Shown here: piece after piece, positions 43,813-54,420 of the stretch
How positions within the stretch are numbered: position 1 is the first letter of the stretch
Layout: every line of letters begins with the position of its first letter
Assembly (NCBI RefSeq): GCF_958450345.1
Contig: NC_088780.1
Location: forward strand, 95,926,226 to 95,990,225
Reading direction: 5' to 3'
DNA from: Calliphora vicina
Taxonomy: Eukaryota; Arthropoda; Insecta; Diptera; Calliphoridae
DNA: 64,000 nt
Notes under the pieces: model-generated
Databases searched by the model: none
Told to the model about the DNA's origin: nothing
What the model saw: the letters and a program-made list of their open reading frames with translations, nothing else
Translations under genes and position numbers: made by a program

Positions 43813-44567
43813 GGTGGACAAAATTATGAAAATGGGTATCTTCCGAATTTGGAAAAACTAAGTTTTTTTGGAAGCTGACAATCTGCTCTCCTGCAATACA
43901 AATGGGTTTTTCAATTCGTTTTCTCGACAGAAGCGCCAGAAGTTCAACAAATTTTGAATCATATTTTCGTTAATTTTTTTTAATATTTTACTGCTTTACT
44001 AAATTAGATATATCTCAATTGTTTTACCATATAGAAATTCATACTTCAAAATATAGATAAACATTGATATAGGCTTTTATTAGGTGTATATCTTATATTT
44101 ATATGCCTCTCCATTTTCCTGTTATAGTCCTTTAAACTTGGGTCTCAAATATACTGATATTTTTTTTTCTAAGAATGTTATATAGCTTGCCAAAAAAAAA
44201 GACCGTCGAAGCCCGTCCAATGACTACATACATCATTTAAAGAAACTTCTGGGGAATGTCAATTGTAGCCGCCAGCACCCGCCGAAATACTTTTTTTGAA
44301 TTTTTACGGAATGGAATTTTTAGAAATATTTCTTTATTTATTATTGATTTTTATATATCTACACCCTACTGTAACTTGAAATATAGTAAATACAGATCTT
44401 TTTAAAAATTTAGTTTCAGAAAACGTATTTTTTTTTAAATTTTTTATTATTGTTTTATCTAGACCCTACTGTAACTTGAAAAAAGTTTATATTGATTTTT
44501 TAAGATTTTTTTTGTAATCGCAGATACCAATTCTTTATAAAAAGAGCGCCAAATAATTTTGTCCACC
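43813..44567. mobile_element. 755-bp TA-flanked MITE, Tc1-like ends
   Basis: GGTGGACAAAATTAT and its complement ATAATTTTGTCCACC lie inside TA dinucleotides (43811-43812, 44568-44569). Inverted similarity goes on outside the TA (AAATCAAAACC / AAATCCAAATC), so the true ends may lie about 20 bp further out. Inside, CCCTACTGTAACTTGAAA is directly repeated about 98 bp apart (44365 and 44463). Confidence 0.7.
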
Positions 44568-44734
44568 TAGATTTGGATTTGGAACCACAGTGCATTGACC
44601 TAATATAAAGTAGAATTTAAACTTCCAGTAAGATATTTTCAATACTTTCAACAAATATTAAAATAAAGTATATGCTTCCCTCGTGGAGACTATTTGAAAC
44701 ATAACAATTGTTACAATGTGCGACAATAAAAACA

Positions 44735-45136
44735 CGACACTAAGTAAATGATTTTAAAATTTCAATAGTTTTTATTCGTGAGTGATTATCGAGAGATTTC
44801 GCTTCCAAAAGTCACTTAAATCTCTTAAAAATGTTGGTATAAACACAAACTTCAACGCAAATAACACTCATATAGGCATAAATCACACGAGCTAATTTCA
44901 TGGCGATCGGACCATAATTAGTCATAGCTCCCATATAAGACCCGCTTCCGAAAATAAAATTCAACAGAAATAACACTCATATAGATATAAATCACGCGAC
45001 CTAATTTCATGGCGATAGGTCCATAATAAGTCATAGCTCCCATATAATGCCCTCTTCCGAAAATCATTTATGAAAATAAATTATAGTGTAGGGTATTATA
45101 TGGTCGAGCTAGGCCGAACATATTTCCTTACTTGTT
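44735..45136 (+). mobile_element. HINE family A, rearranged head-to-head
   Basis: 44735-44795 is a family A 3' end in reverse (ACACTAAGTAAATGATTTT, TTTATTCGTGAGTGATTATCG). From 44800 the same family runs forward, with two CATAGCTCCCATATAA units, to GTGTAGGGTATTATATGGTC and CCTTACTTG. This makes an inverted, foldback-like HINE. Confidence 0.7.
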
Positions 45137-45319
45137 TTTATCTGCTGATAACTTTTTTAATAAGTATAGCTGATTCAAAAAAGAAAAAATTTGCATTTTC
45201 ATACTAAATGCTATACAAAAATTAAAAGTTCAACTTTAACCTTAAATTGCTCAACAACTACTGAACGGATTTTAATGAGATTTCTAAAATATCTCTATCG
45301 GTTCAAAATTTACAGAGTT

Positions 45320-45488
45320 TTTTTACAGAATTCTTGTCACCTAATTTTATGATGATCGGTATATAATTGCATCCGAAAACCATTCACGAAAATAAATTAC
45401 TGACATTTTAAAATAATATTTTTTCTCATATACTTAGTGTAGGGTATTACATGGTCGGGTTTGACCGACCATACTTTCTTACTTGTTA
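45320..45488 (+). mobile_element. HINE family A 3'-end fragment
   Basis: GTAGGGTATTACATGGTCGG, then perfect hairpin GGTCGGGTTTGACCGACC and CATACTTTCTTACTTG before TT. Confidence 0.75.
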
Positions 45489-45757
45489 TAGATATGTAAT
45501 ACCTAAATTTTTGTTAATTTTTCCAAAAATATAAATGGAAATGTTCAAATGTTGTGTGGACTAGCACTCAGGGGATGATCTCTACTCATGCAATTAATTG
45601 TGTTGTAACTAGAAAAATATGTTATGGAAGGGAGGATGGAATTACTAGTGTTTGTGGACATTTGATTTGAATTTTCCTCTATTGAAAGTGACAGGAAAGA
45701 CTTCAGCATGAAGTTCCACTGTCTAGGTGACGACATAAGTGTAGCTATACTATTATT
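45489..45757. other. Short noncoding stretch, no gene seen
   Basis: No recognisable element. Confidence 0.4.
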
Positions 45758-46560
45758 CTGGGGTGGGCAAATGCCCTTCCCAAATAGTAAAAATAAACAA
45801 TTTTTTTTATAAAAAAAAAAAAATTTTTTATTAAAACAAAACTAAAATATCACAAAAATTCAGTTTGCTAACATAACTATTTCATTTTCAATATTTAAAA
45901 CTGCTAATTTATTTTATAAAATATTTTTATAATTTTTTTTTTATATTTAAATGGGGTTTTTTTAATTTACCTCTTGATCTAAACTGTTATTTGCTCCTTA
46001 TTATATTAGTTAGGCAAATTACTATTTTTGAGTTTAAAAGATTTATTTATATCTAAACTCCCTATATTTAAAAATGAAATATTGAATACATGTATATTAC
46101 AGTTCATTTGTGACCAGGTCACTTCATTTGTTTTTCGGATATCATCATTTTTCTGAAGGTTTTTGCGTAAATAAAAATAATGGCGTCCTTTTTTTTGGAA
46201 AATTTTAACTCCTTGTGGTGGTTCAACGCATCTAAACACGCGGATTTTAAGCACATTTTTCTGTAGAGCAAAAACGTTTGAATATATTGCAAATCTGATT
46301 TCACCAATGGATTCTGCATCAAAAATTAATACAATTGTAATTTTATAAATAAAGAATTGAATTGAAAAAAACTGCTAAATGTCAAAATCGTTCCTGAAGC
46401 ATTGCATTACGTAACCATTATTTTATTCTACGCATAGCTGAGAAACTTCTTTCGCAACTAGCAGAACTAATTGTAATGCATAATGCCGCAATGATAAGAA
46501 TGTTTGCGCTGATGATATATGTGAACACGAATCCACAATAACTAAGTTTAGCCTGTCGGA
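45758..46560 (-). mobile_element. hAT transposase C-terminal relic with 3' end
   Basis: Minus-strand text in the complement of about 46560-46390 reads LLIRQAKLSYCGFVFTYIIS, then ALCITISSASCERSFSAMRR and IK.WLRNAMLQERF. This is the hATC dimerisation region (S.ERSFS...K..LR..M). The 3' inverted end is CTGGGGTGGGCAAATGCC at 45758, close to hAT ends of the CAGGGGTGGGCAA type. The rest, down to the end, is AT-rich 3' UTR. The N-terminal part and 5' end are gone. A similar CTGGGGTGGGCAGACG at 46743 may be another end of the family. Confidence 0.75.
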
Positions 46561-46784
46561 TAAGCAATGAACCAAAATGGCTTGCGGATTTTACTCCTTT
46601 ATTTTAACTTCTAAAAACAAAACATTACATGTGCTCCGTTGTACGATTGGCATTGGAATATTTATAATATTTTATAATATATCTCTTAACGGAACAATCT
46701 ACAAATCCAAAAAAGTCTTTCTGCGACTTTCCAAATTTTTATCTGGGGTGGGCAGACGCGAGTCTGGGAGTCAGCAGCCCCCTA

Positions 46785-47050
46785 TTTACGCCAATGGGTG
46801 ACGACGAATTGATGAGCCCTTGCCAAAGAACGTGTATTGTGTATAAAAGTTAAATACAACCCATATTGCGACGATAATCCAGTGAGTCAATAGAGCTGGA
46901 TACCTTGCTTTCAACGATAAGCACCCACCTTCGGCCTCTTCTAAACGCGGTCGTGCAACGAAGCATCGGCCCACACATGAGAGTTGTATTCCATTTTAGG
47001 TCGGATATAAGTGCTATAAATAGTAAGGAGATCAGATGTAGTGTTGTATT
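46785..47050 (-). pseudogene. Jockey-like reverse transcriptase relic
   Basis: The complement of 47045-46785 reads PKMEYNSHVWA-type text (TKMEYNSH), then SSSIDSLDYRRNMGC and YFLW-type remnants. It corresponds to the thumb region of the relic at 6.95-7.13 kb, sharing the ISDRKW/ISDLKW alternate-frame text. Both sides are truncated. Confidence 0.65.
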
Positions 47051-47079
47051 TCCTACACAGTTTTAGAAAACCAAACTTG

Positions 47080-47688
47080 AATACTTCTTTCAACACTTGA
47101 AAAATATGTTTTATCCAGCGGACATCAAACTGATACTTATGCCTAGAACATCAGTACCTTCATATTCTTTAATATTTACAGCACTCATAAAAACAGATCG
47201 AGAAACATTTTCCATGACTCTGGCGCATAAATCAGATAAAATCTGACCGATGGCATGGGTTATGTTGGCTTTGAGGGTCGCAGTAATTTGTGGCTTATTC
47301 GAGTAGTCCTGTGACTTAAGAAAAGCCTGCAAGAAAATGTCTAACGGGGTCAAATCGCATGATCTCAGTGGTCAGTTCACATCACTTCCTCAAATCGCGC
47401 TTGCAGAATGTCGAATGTGGTTGAAAGCACATGTCGTTGGTATCCATATCATATAATTCATTCCAAAAGAAGTTGGTTATCATCGACCTGTTGTACTCGC
47501 CGTTGTCAGTGATTTCCTGGCCAACGTCTCAAAAAAATATGGAGGAATGAAGTCACCAGCACCAAGCAGTGATGGACATTCTTGGATCTGATGTGTATTG
47601 ATATTCGATAACTTTGTTTGTTGACGAACCGATTCTTTCAGAAATGGGACTCATACCTGAAGATCATTTTTTTATGAAAACAAAAAAC
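47080..47688 (-). pseudogene. Mariner-like transposase C-terminal relic (second copy)
   Basis: The frame 47353-47111 reads MTPLDIFLQAFLKSQDYSNK, then PQITATLKANITHAIGQILS and ENVSRSVFMSAVNI. Just upstream the complement gives SDVN.PLRSCDLTPLD. This is the third acidic residue (D of TPLD) and the C-terminal helices of the same mariner-like family as at 20.3-20.75 kb. The second Asp region is mutated. The non-coding continuation resumes at 48.39 kb after the HINE. Confidence 0.72.
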
Positions 47689-48388
47689 AAAGTAAGAAAG
47701 AAATAATATCCTACACTAAGTAAATGAGAAAATTAATTTTAAATTTCAATAATTTTTTTTCGTGAATGATTTTTGGAAGAGTGCATGATATGGGAGCTAT
47801 GACTAATTATGAACCGATCGCCATGAAATCAGGTCATGTTATTTATGGCTATATGTTATTTGTGTTGAATTTTAAGTGTATGCCAAAATTTTTAAGAGAG
47901 TTTTGCTCGTTAAAGTGATGTTCGTAAGCGGGCCTTATATGGGAGCTATGACCAATTATGGACCGATCACCATAAAATTAGGTGACATGATTTCCGTATA
48001 TACAAAACTTATTTGTAGCGAAATTTGTCTAAATACATATATGAATTAAACATTCACAGATAAAGTTCAATTTCGGGAGGACGTTTGTATGAGAGCTAAG
48101 TGAAATAGTGAACCGATTTCAGTTAATTTCAATAGGTTTCGTCCTTGGGCCGAAATAATTGTATGTACCAAATTTTATTGCAATATCTTCAAAATTGAGA
48201 CCTGTACATTGCTCACAAGGTTTACATGGACAGCCAGCCGACCAGCCAGACGGACGGACTGACGGACATCGTTTAATCGACTAAGAAAGAATTCTTTAAG
48301 GTGGGTGCTAGACTAATATTTATGGGCGTTACAAAGATCTATACAAACACATAATACCCTCCCCACTATGGTGGTGTATTGTATAAAA
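47689..48388 (-). mobile_element. HINE family A inserted in the mariner-like relic
   Basis: AAAGTAAGAAAGAAATAATA and CCTACACTAAGTAAATGAG at the left (hairpin lost); CAGCCAGACGGACGGACTG and CCTCCCCACTATGGTGGTG at the right. The flanks (up to 47688 and from 48390) are contiguous in the related relic near 20.57-20.6 kb. Confidence 0.8.
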
Positions 48389-48389
48389 A

Positions 48390-48545
48390 AGCGAACATCA
48401 ATTTTGTTAAAACAATTTTATTATTGCATGGTGATTTGGGAAATCAAACTGAATGAAAAAATGACATTCAATGCTTCAAATGAATCTTCAACAATATGGC
48501 AACTATCAATTATCAAAGTTCCTGCCAATATTATACCTATAATTA
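48390..48545 (-). mobile_element. Remainder of the mariner-like element
   Basis: TTGTTAAAACAATTTTATTA, TGGTGATTTGGGAAATCA and CAACAATATGGCAACTATCA match the 20.58-20.73 kb flank (AAACAGTTTTATCATTTG, TGGTGATTTGGCAAAACA, ACAATATGGCCGCTATCAA). Confidence 0.65.
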
Positions 48546-50290
48546 TATATGTTTTAAATAAAACATAGACAATCTAAGAGCAGTTACGTCTAAGTATTAA
48601 GAAATAGATTTCTGAACAAATATATACTCAACGATTTATCTTAATTAATGGGAATCATCTCGTTGAATAACAGAAAGCGACCAGTCGGATCTAATATTCA
48701 TCTTGCAAGTAAATCGTCTCTCAATATAGTTTTCCAATTTCATTCAGTGATGTGCTCCTGCCTAAACGGAATGGTAAATTATGGAAATTAAAAAAAAAAA
48801 CAGAATCCTTTATTATTAATTATGGATTGAAGCCATGAATATGTTAGGAAAGAGATAAACAGACGATTAAAATTATTAATATCTAATTTAGTATAATTGT
48901 GTTAAGAAATTTTGTGACCAAGACACAATCCCTGTTTTTTGTTCATATATCAGCCATTTATAGATTAATTTTGATGATTTTCAGTAATAAAATTGTCAAA
49001 AGTATAAGTTTTCTTTAATAACATTTAAAATACCATTTATTCTCCTTCTAACGATAAAACATTATTGTCACCTAAATGCATTCACTCTATTTGTATACAA
49101 TGAGCAACAGAAAGAAGGAAAAAAAACCAACAAACGGAAACTTTTTTGTGTAGTTTAACTTGCAACGGAAATAATCTATTAAAAAGTTCAATCAACAAAC
49201 GAGGGGCTTTAAAGGATCTAAACTCCTCACACACATAACAACATACAAACACCACAATAGACGTCAGCTGTTAACAGCTGCTACCGAAAAAAAGAAATAC
49301 CAAAGTGAGAAAGAAGAAATCCAACGAAAACAACAAGAAGAAAATCTTTAAATCTTTTAGCATCTCTTTGTAAACAAAGCCACAAAACTGTGTACGATAG
49401 AGCGTACGGAATACATATGAACGTGTTTGAATTTGAAAACAAAACAATCACGGATACAAAGAACAACAACAGCAGCAGCATTCAATGGCAAGCAACAACA
49501 AACATGTTGTAAAACTGTTGCGATTTTTATCGCAATTCAATAGAGTTCAATTTCTTGTTTATGCTGCTGTTGCTGCTGGTATTTCGAGGGCAAAGACAAG
49601 CAACCAAATATCAGGGAAAAAAACATAATAAAAACAAACCTTAGACAACACAATTTTTTTCTCCATCGCAAGCTGTGTAGGAGGAAAGACATGTTTGGTA
49701 TGCAGGAAGTTATAAGGAGACACATTTGTTTGGTTTAATGTGTATTTGCATGCAAGTATGAGTGTGTGATGTTACAAACGTGTTAGTGTTGTATTGACTT
49801 CCTTTTCCGTTGCGTTTAAATAATCGACAGAGTTTGTAAAAGGTGACAAACAACAATCTAAAGATGTGACGACATCTTCCTTTTTTTCGGTGTAGATTTC
49901 TTTCGTGAAAGTTTTATTTAAATTTTGTTTTATGGAGTTTAAGAGAAATATACAAAAAGTGTATCAAATTTTAAAAGTAAATGTGTATTAACAAATGCAT
50001 GTATACTTATTTTTGAGAATTTATTTATGAATTTAAGTTTAAAATAAAAAACGTTCTTCCTTATCAGCACTATAGATAATTGAACTTGGCCTAGTGGTAC
50101 GAGTAGGGTTTGCCGTTTTCCGGAATATTTTTGAAGGAAAATTATGATCAAGTGTCTAAAAGTCATCCGTTTTGTCTACTATTTTGGTGACTTTTTGGCG
50201 ACATTGTCAACGAAGCGTCTACATTTTTACATTTGTTGAAAAGCATTAAATTTTAATTCAAATTGAAAAAAAAAAGCAAAAAGTATATAC
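48546..50290. other. Noncoding island, no gene seen
   Basis: 49.2-49.75 kb has CAACAACAGCAGCAGCATTC and GCTGCTGTTGCTGCTGG tracts (inverted relative to each other) and looks single-copy and conserved-noncoding-like. No splice-bounded exon was convincing. Confidence 0.5.
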
Positions 50291-50607
50291 ATTAGGGTAG
50301 GTCGATTTTTTCACGAAAAATTGTATAGCAGAAAAGCATTCTACGGAAAATTCTAAGAAATTTTCCCCAAGAAATCATAGGTCAAAAATCAAATTCTATC
50401 TTGCGCATTTCGTATTTTATCCAATGATATTTCAGTATTTTTTTTTAATAGTTTTTTTTATTGGATAAAATACGAAATGCGCAAGATAGGATTTGATTTT
50501 AGACCTATGGTTTCTTGGGGAAAATTTCTTAGAATTTTCCATAGATTGCGTTTCTGCTATACGATTTTTTACTTTTTAATCGTCCATACAAATCGACGCA
50601 GCCTAAT
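50291..50607. mobile_element. 317-bp palindromic MITE
   Basis: Ends ATTAGGGTAGGTCGATTTT and (complement) ATTAGGCTGCGTCGATTTG; arms of about 135-145 bp, including CTAAGAAATTTTCCCCAAGA and CTTGCGCATTTCGTATTTTA, near identical in the inner 100 bp. TA lies at each border. No coding capacity. Confidence 0.88.
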
Positions 50608-50833
50608 ATACATGGCTTAATACAGAGAGGTCGTATCTCAACTTTATAGGAGAAGGAAAAAACTCATTAAAATCTGAAAGTTTAAGACAAAACAATCAAA
50701 TAAAATTTTGTAATATATTAAAAAATACTTTTAGAAATGTTGTTTGTTTTAGTATAAACCAAAAAATATTCATTCAACATTGAGTGAGTTAGGGTTTTTC
50801 TTTCAAACAACTTTTGAAATGAGTTAGGTATAT

Positions 50834-51150
50834 AGAGAATAGACATAGCGCGGAAACTCTCCTGTCAAAGACCTAACTCAGTTGTGAGAAATTTTTTTGT
50901 TTGAGTTTTTTCTAGTTTCCGCTCTATGTTTCTCTATGGTTAGGTCTTTTTCTAATTACTGTAAATCTGTTATTTGTCTACAAAGTAAACTGTTTTTTTT
51001 TCGAGGGAGGTATATTTGAGTTTTGTTTACCAGAATATGTAAAAAATCAGATTTGGAAAAACACTAAGATTCGACCTTTCTATTTTATGCCATCGATATA
51101 TCGGACTGGTTCCTTTAAAGAGAGTCACTCTCTCTTTAAAGAAACCTGTG
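50834..51150. repeat. Two further small inverted repeats
   Basis: AGACATAGCGCGGAAAC (50852) against GTTTCCGCTCTATGTTTCTC (50917-50936), imperfect; and GGTTCCTTTAAAGAGAGT (51108) against ACTCTCTCTTTAAAGAAACC (51127), an almost perfect hairpin. Confidence 0.65.
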
Positions 51151-51173
51151 AGATATATATTTCTCAAGCCATT

Positions 51174-51508
51174 TTTATACCTTACACCATCTTAGTGGGG
51201 AAGACTCACCGTAAAGTATACCCCTCGACTCAGCATCAAAGTACAGTTCGCAATTTCTAAGATATTTAATAAAAATTTGGCATATGTATTACTTTCGGCC
51301 CAATGCCGAAGTTTATTAAAACATCGGTGCATTATTTAAACCTAGCTCTCATATAAATGTCCTCCCGAAAAAGGACTTTATCATCCATAAACGCTTGATT
51401 TATATAGATGTCCACACAAATGTTTCCACAAATAAATTTAATATACAAATAAATCACACCTAAAGATTGTATGCGGATCGATACACAATTGTCCGAAGCT
51501 CCCATCAG
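51174..51508 (+). mobile_element. HINE family A, decayed 5' part
   Basis: ACCTTACACCATCTTAGTGG and CCGTAAAGTATACCCCTCGA are the 5' end; CTAGCTCTCATATAAATGTC is a body unit. It stops exactly where a hAT MITE starts (CAGAGAAGC). Confidence 0.65.
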
Positions 51509-52050
51509 AGAAGCAAGCCGTATCGGCGCGGCCAATTTTTTTCAACAAACCACGCCGCCGCCGAATCACTTGGCTGGTTGGCGGCTCAATTGCTAGCCGA
51601 TTCTCATTTTTTCTATCGTATTTAATTAAATATTAAGTTACAATTAATTTTTGGTTCTTTTTTAATATCAGTGAATACTAACGAAAATCGGTATATAATT
51701 GAATTAGTGGCAGTGATAAGATATATATGCATTTATCTTGTTTTTACTGTTTTGTGTGAAGCTTAATTAAGATATACATATAAAATCTGAACACATCTAT
51801 TATTGTCAGGAACCGTAACAGTTATTACTTTTCATAAAAGTTATATTTTTTCACAAAAGAAATATAAAGGGTATTCATTTCCAAAAAAGGGAAAATTACA
51901 CTCTGATTGTTTTACACTTATACACAAACACAAGAAAAAAATTTAAAAAAAATAAAAATTTTTGTGGATTTTTTTTCTTGTGTTTGTTGTGTAAAAGTGT
52001 CAAAAAATCAGTGTAATTTTCCATTTTTTTGAAATGAATACCCCTAACTT
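51509..52050. mobile_element. hAT-type MITE with CGCCGCCGCC end, one end recognised
   Basis: Begins CAGAGAAGCAAGCCGTATCG, then CACGCCGCCGCCGAATCAC and TTGGCTGGTTGGCGGCTCAA, the same left end as the complete element at 60.49-61.01 kb. It is more complete inside (51640-51960), but the right GC-rich end is missing. Confidence 0.72.
51869..52044. repeat. Inverted repeat with about 75-bp arms inside the hAT MITE
   Basis: GGGTATTCATTTCCAAAAAA on the left mirrors TTTTTTTGAAATGAATACCC on the right; arms also share GAAAATTACACT and ACAAACACAAGAAAAAA. The 60.6-kb copy retains only the right arm. Confidence 0.8.
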
Positions 52051-52579
52051 GGGTTTTGATTTATTTTTTACGAAAGCACGCAACATAATCAGCCCAATTA
52101 CGAATAAAAATTCCCAGGGAGTTTTTTCCCTTTTCTCATTTTTGCTATTCAAATTTCAAATCCTCCGTTTTTCCCGGTTAAAAAAATAAAATTTCCGGAG
52201 AATTTAGGAAAATCAAACCCTATTAACGAGTCATCTATTACCTATTTATTTGCATTTTAAGAAATGTTTTTTTCCAGTTAAAGTTCTACCATGATGTATG
52301 AGTAATATTGATCAATCACAACAAGTCAATAATAATAATATAAAAAATTACAATTGCCCATATTTTGCATTTTTGGATTTTCAGTGCTCTTAGTGTCTAA
52401 AATTATTCCCTGTCATCTAAAACTCAAATCCTGAAAACTTTGAGCAAAATCGGATAAAGTTTAGAGATTGCACATTTAATCTGAATTTTTGATTTTTGGA
52501 AAAATGTAAAAAAAGTAGTAATAAATAAAAAAATAACTAAAAAAATCCAAATAAAAATAGGTTTTCTATTTCATAGATG
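52051..52579. other. Noncoding stretch, no gene seen
   Basis: AT-rich, no recognised element. Confidence 0.4.
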
Positions 52580-53294
52580 TTTACACAGAAAGAATTAATG
52601 CTAAAATATTTTCAAACAATCGCCTGTCTGAAACTAATTTTATTTTCTATAAATATATTTATAGATTCTACTAATGTTTTTGTTTGATTTTTATTTTAAT
52701 CACATTGGGTAATTTCGTTTGCATGTGTGTTTTAATGATGTGTGGATATAATTCTCATTTGGTTAAAAATATTTTATATATAAGTAGTTTTGGTTTTATC
52801 AAAGGCATACAAAAATATGTGAATTGTCTGATAAACAGATAATAGCATTTTTTAATGTTATTCCTTACCTTTTTTTACTTTTCTATTTTCTTTTTTTATT
52901 TGTAGTTTTTTCTTATTTTTATTTTATGACATTTTTATTTTTAACAAATTTTTTTATTTTTACTATACCAATTTTGTTTAAAAATATTATTTAAAACAGA
53001 CAAACTTTTCACTGAATCAGTAAAATTAAGAATTTCCAGAAAACCGGAATCAGTGACATTTTTGTCTGTTTTAATCAAATATTTCTTTGAAACTGTGTGT
53101 AATTTCAAACAACATTTTTATTCAATATCATATTTTTTTAATTGAAAAAATATTGTTTTTTTTTTTCAATTAAATTTTTCCAAAATTTTGTGTTTGAATT
53201 TACAAATTTTGTGATAGGTCCTAATTGAAACAATATTTTGTCTGATTGGGTGAATTTCTTGATTGAATCAGAAATTTAATTCTTTCTGTGTAAA
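52580..53294. mobile_element. 715-bp MITE, TTTACACAGAAAGAATTA ends
   Basis: Perfect 18-bp inverted ends at 52580-52597 and 53277-53294. AT-rich interior with a poly(T) hairpin at 53137-53173 and no coding signal. Related TACACAGAGAAAA or TTTTCTGTGTA motifs occur at 27197, 31391 and 62062, so the end sequence is dispersed. Confidence 0.75.
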
Positions 53295-53529
53295 TACAAC
53301 AATTTTCTGACATCATTAACTTATTATAAATTGAGTCCCAACAAAATCATTTTTGCCAAATTTTACATTTTTAAACAATTTAATAAACGAATTTTCTAAA
53401 AGCTGAAAATTTTAATCTCGAATCTAATAAAAGCTAAATGAAGATTAAAAATGCAAATATTAATTGTTGTTGCTATTTTTTGTTAGTATGGGGACCGATT
53501 TGAAATTGACGAGTTTCGGGGAAATGTTA

Positions 53530-54065
53530 TTATTATACTCCTCATCAAAAAAAAAATGGGGAGTATAATGATTTTGTCATTCCGTTTGTAACATATCAAT
53601 ATATTCATCACATACCAGCAAAGTATGAATTTCATACGGGTCACATTTTCTGAAGTTCATGGAACGAGCGGCTAAAAATAGAAGAAGTTGTAGAAGGTCA
53701 ACGAAACTTGGCACATAGGCATTTTTTGTTTGAATCAAGAAAAAATGGAAAAATCAAAATGATCCGTCCACTTTTACGCCCACCTCCCATACAAAGTGAA
53801 AATTAAATTTTGACCTACGGATTGTTTTTCGGCACATAGCATTTTTAAAGACGCTCAATCATTTGTGTGAAACTTGAAAAATATCCGCCTTTTACGCCCA
53901 CTTCCCATACATACTTGTATTGAAAAAGTGGCATAACTACATTTTCAATAGATCGACTCAATTTTCACAAAAAATAAATATTATAATTGTAGAATGGCTC
54001 CTGAAAATATATGTCTGATCCGCCCACTTTTACTCACATCTTCCATACAAAAAACATGAATAAGT
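53530..54065 (+). mobile_element. HINE family B-like copy, 5' half
   Basis: TTATTATACTCCTCATC and GGGGAGTATAATGATTTTGT form the 5' subterminal repeats, followed by CATTCCGTTTGTAACATATC as at 38.4 kb. The body has repeated CGCCCACTTCCCATACA-type units. The 3' hairpin is not found. Confidence 0.6.
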
Positions 54066-54109
54066 AATTTAGGCATAGTCTTTTAATAATTTTTTAACAT
54101 CATTATCGT

Positions 54110-54420
54110 ACTCCAATTTTTTGATTTGCAGCTTTGAGCTGCCAAGTCTGACGTCCAATTCTTCGCGAATGATGTAATCTATAGGCTCTATAGTCTTTAT
54201 TCATCGCTTCCTCGGACAGCATACCTGATAAAAATAATAAATTAAAATGTAAAAAATAAAAATGAAATCATTGAATAAGGGCCTTTAGATAGAGACACAC
54301 CTGTTGGCAGAATAGCTTCTGCTATAATTTTGCTACCATGCACCAGAATCTTATGCACAGTTACAGGCATGTAGTACCCGCCATATGGCAACAACAACAG
54401 GCATGAACGAAAATGTTTTT
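54110..54420 (-). pseudogene. Two-exon fragment, MPVTVHKILVHG family (unassigned)
   Basis: On the minus strand an upstream segment (about 54393-54301) reads LPYGGYYMPVTVHKILVHGS then KIIAEAILPT. A donor GTGTGTC and acceptor TTTTATCAG delimit a 76-bp intron (54300-54225). The frame continues in phase across it: GMLSEEAMNKDYRAYRLHHS then RRIGRQTWQLKAANQK, with stop near 54113. I recognise the PVTVHK.LVHG...G.LSEEA..K.Y...R.H..R.. pattern from uncharacterised, apparently mobile-element-linked proteins of insects and Hydra (recollection). It is short, no start is visible and the C terminus runs into AT-rich DNA, so it is probably a partial copy. Retention of a GT-AG intron argues against a retrocopy. 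Confidence 0.5.
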
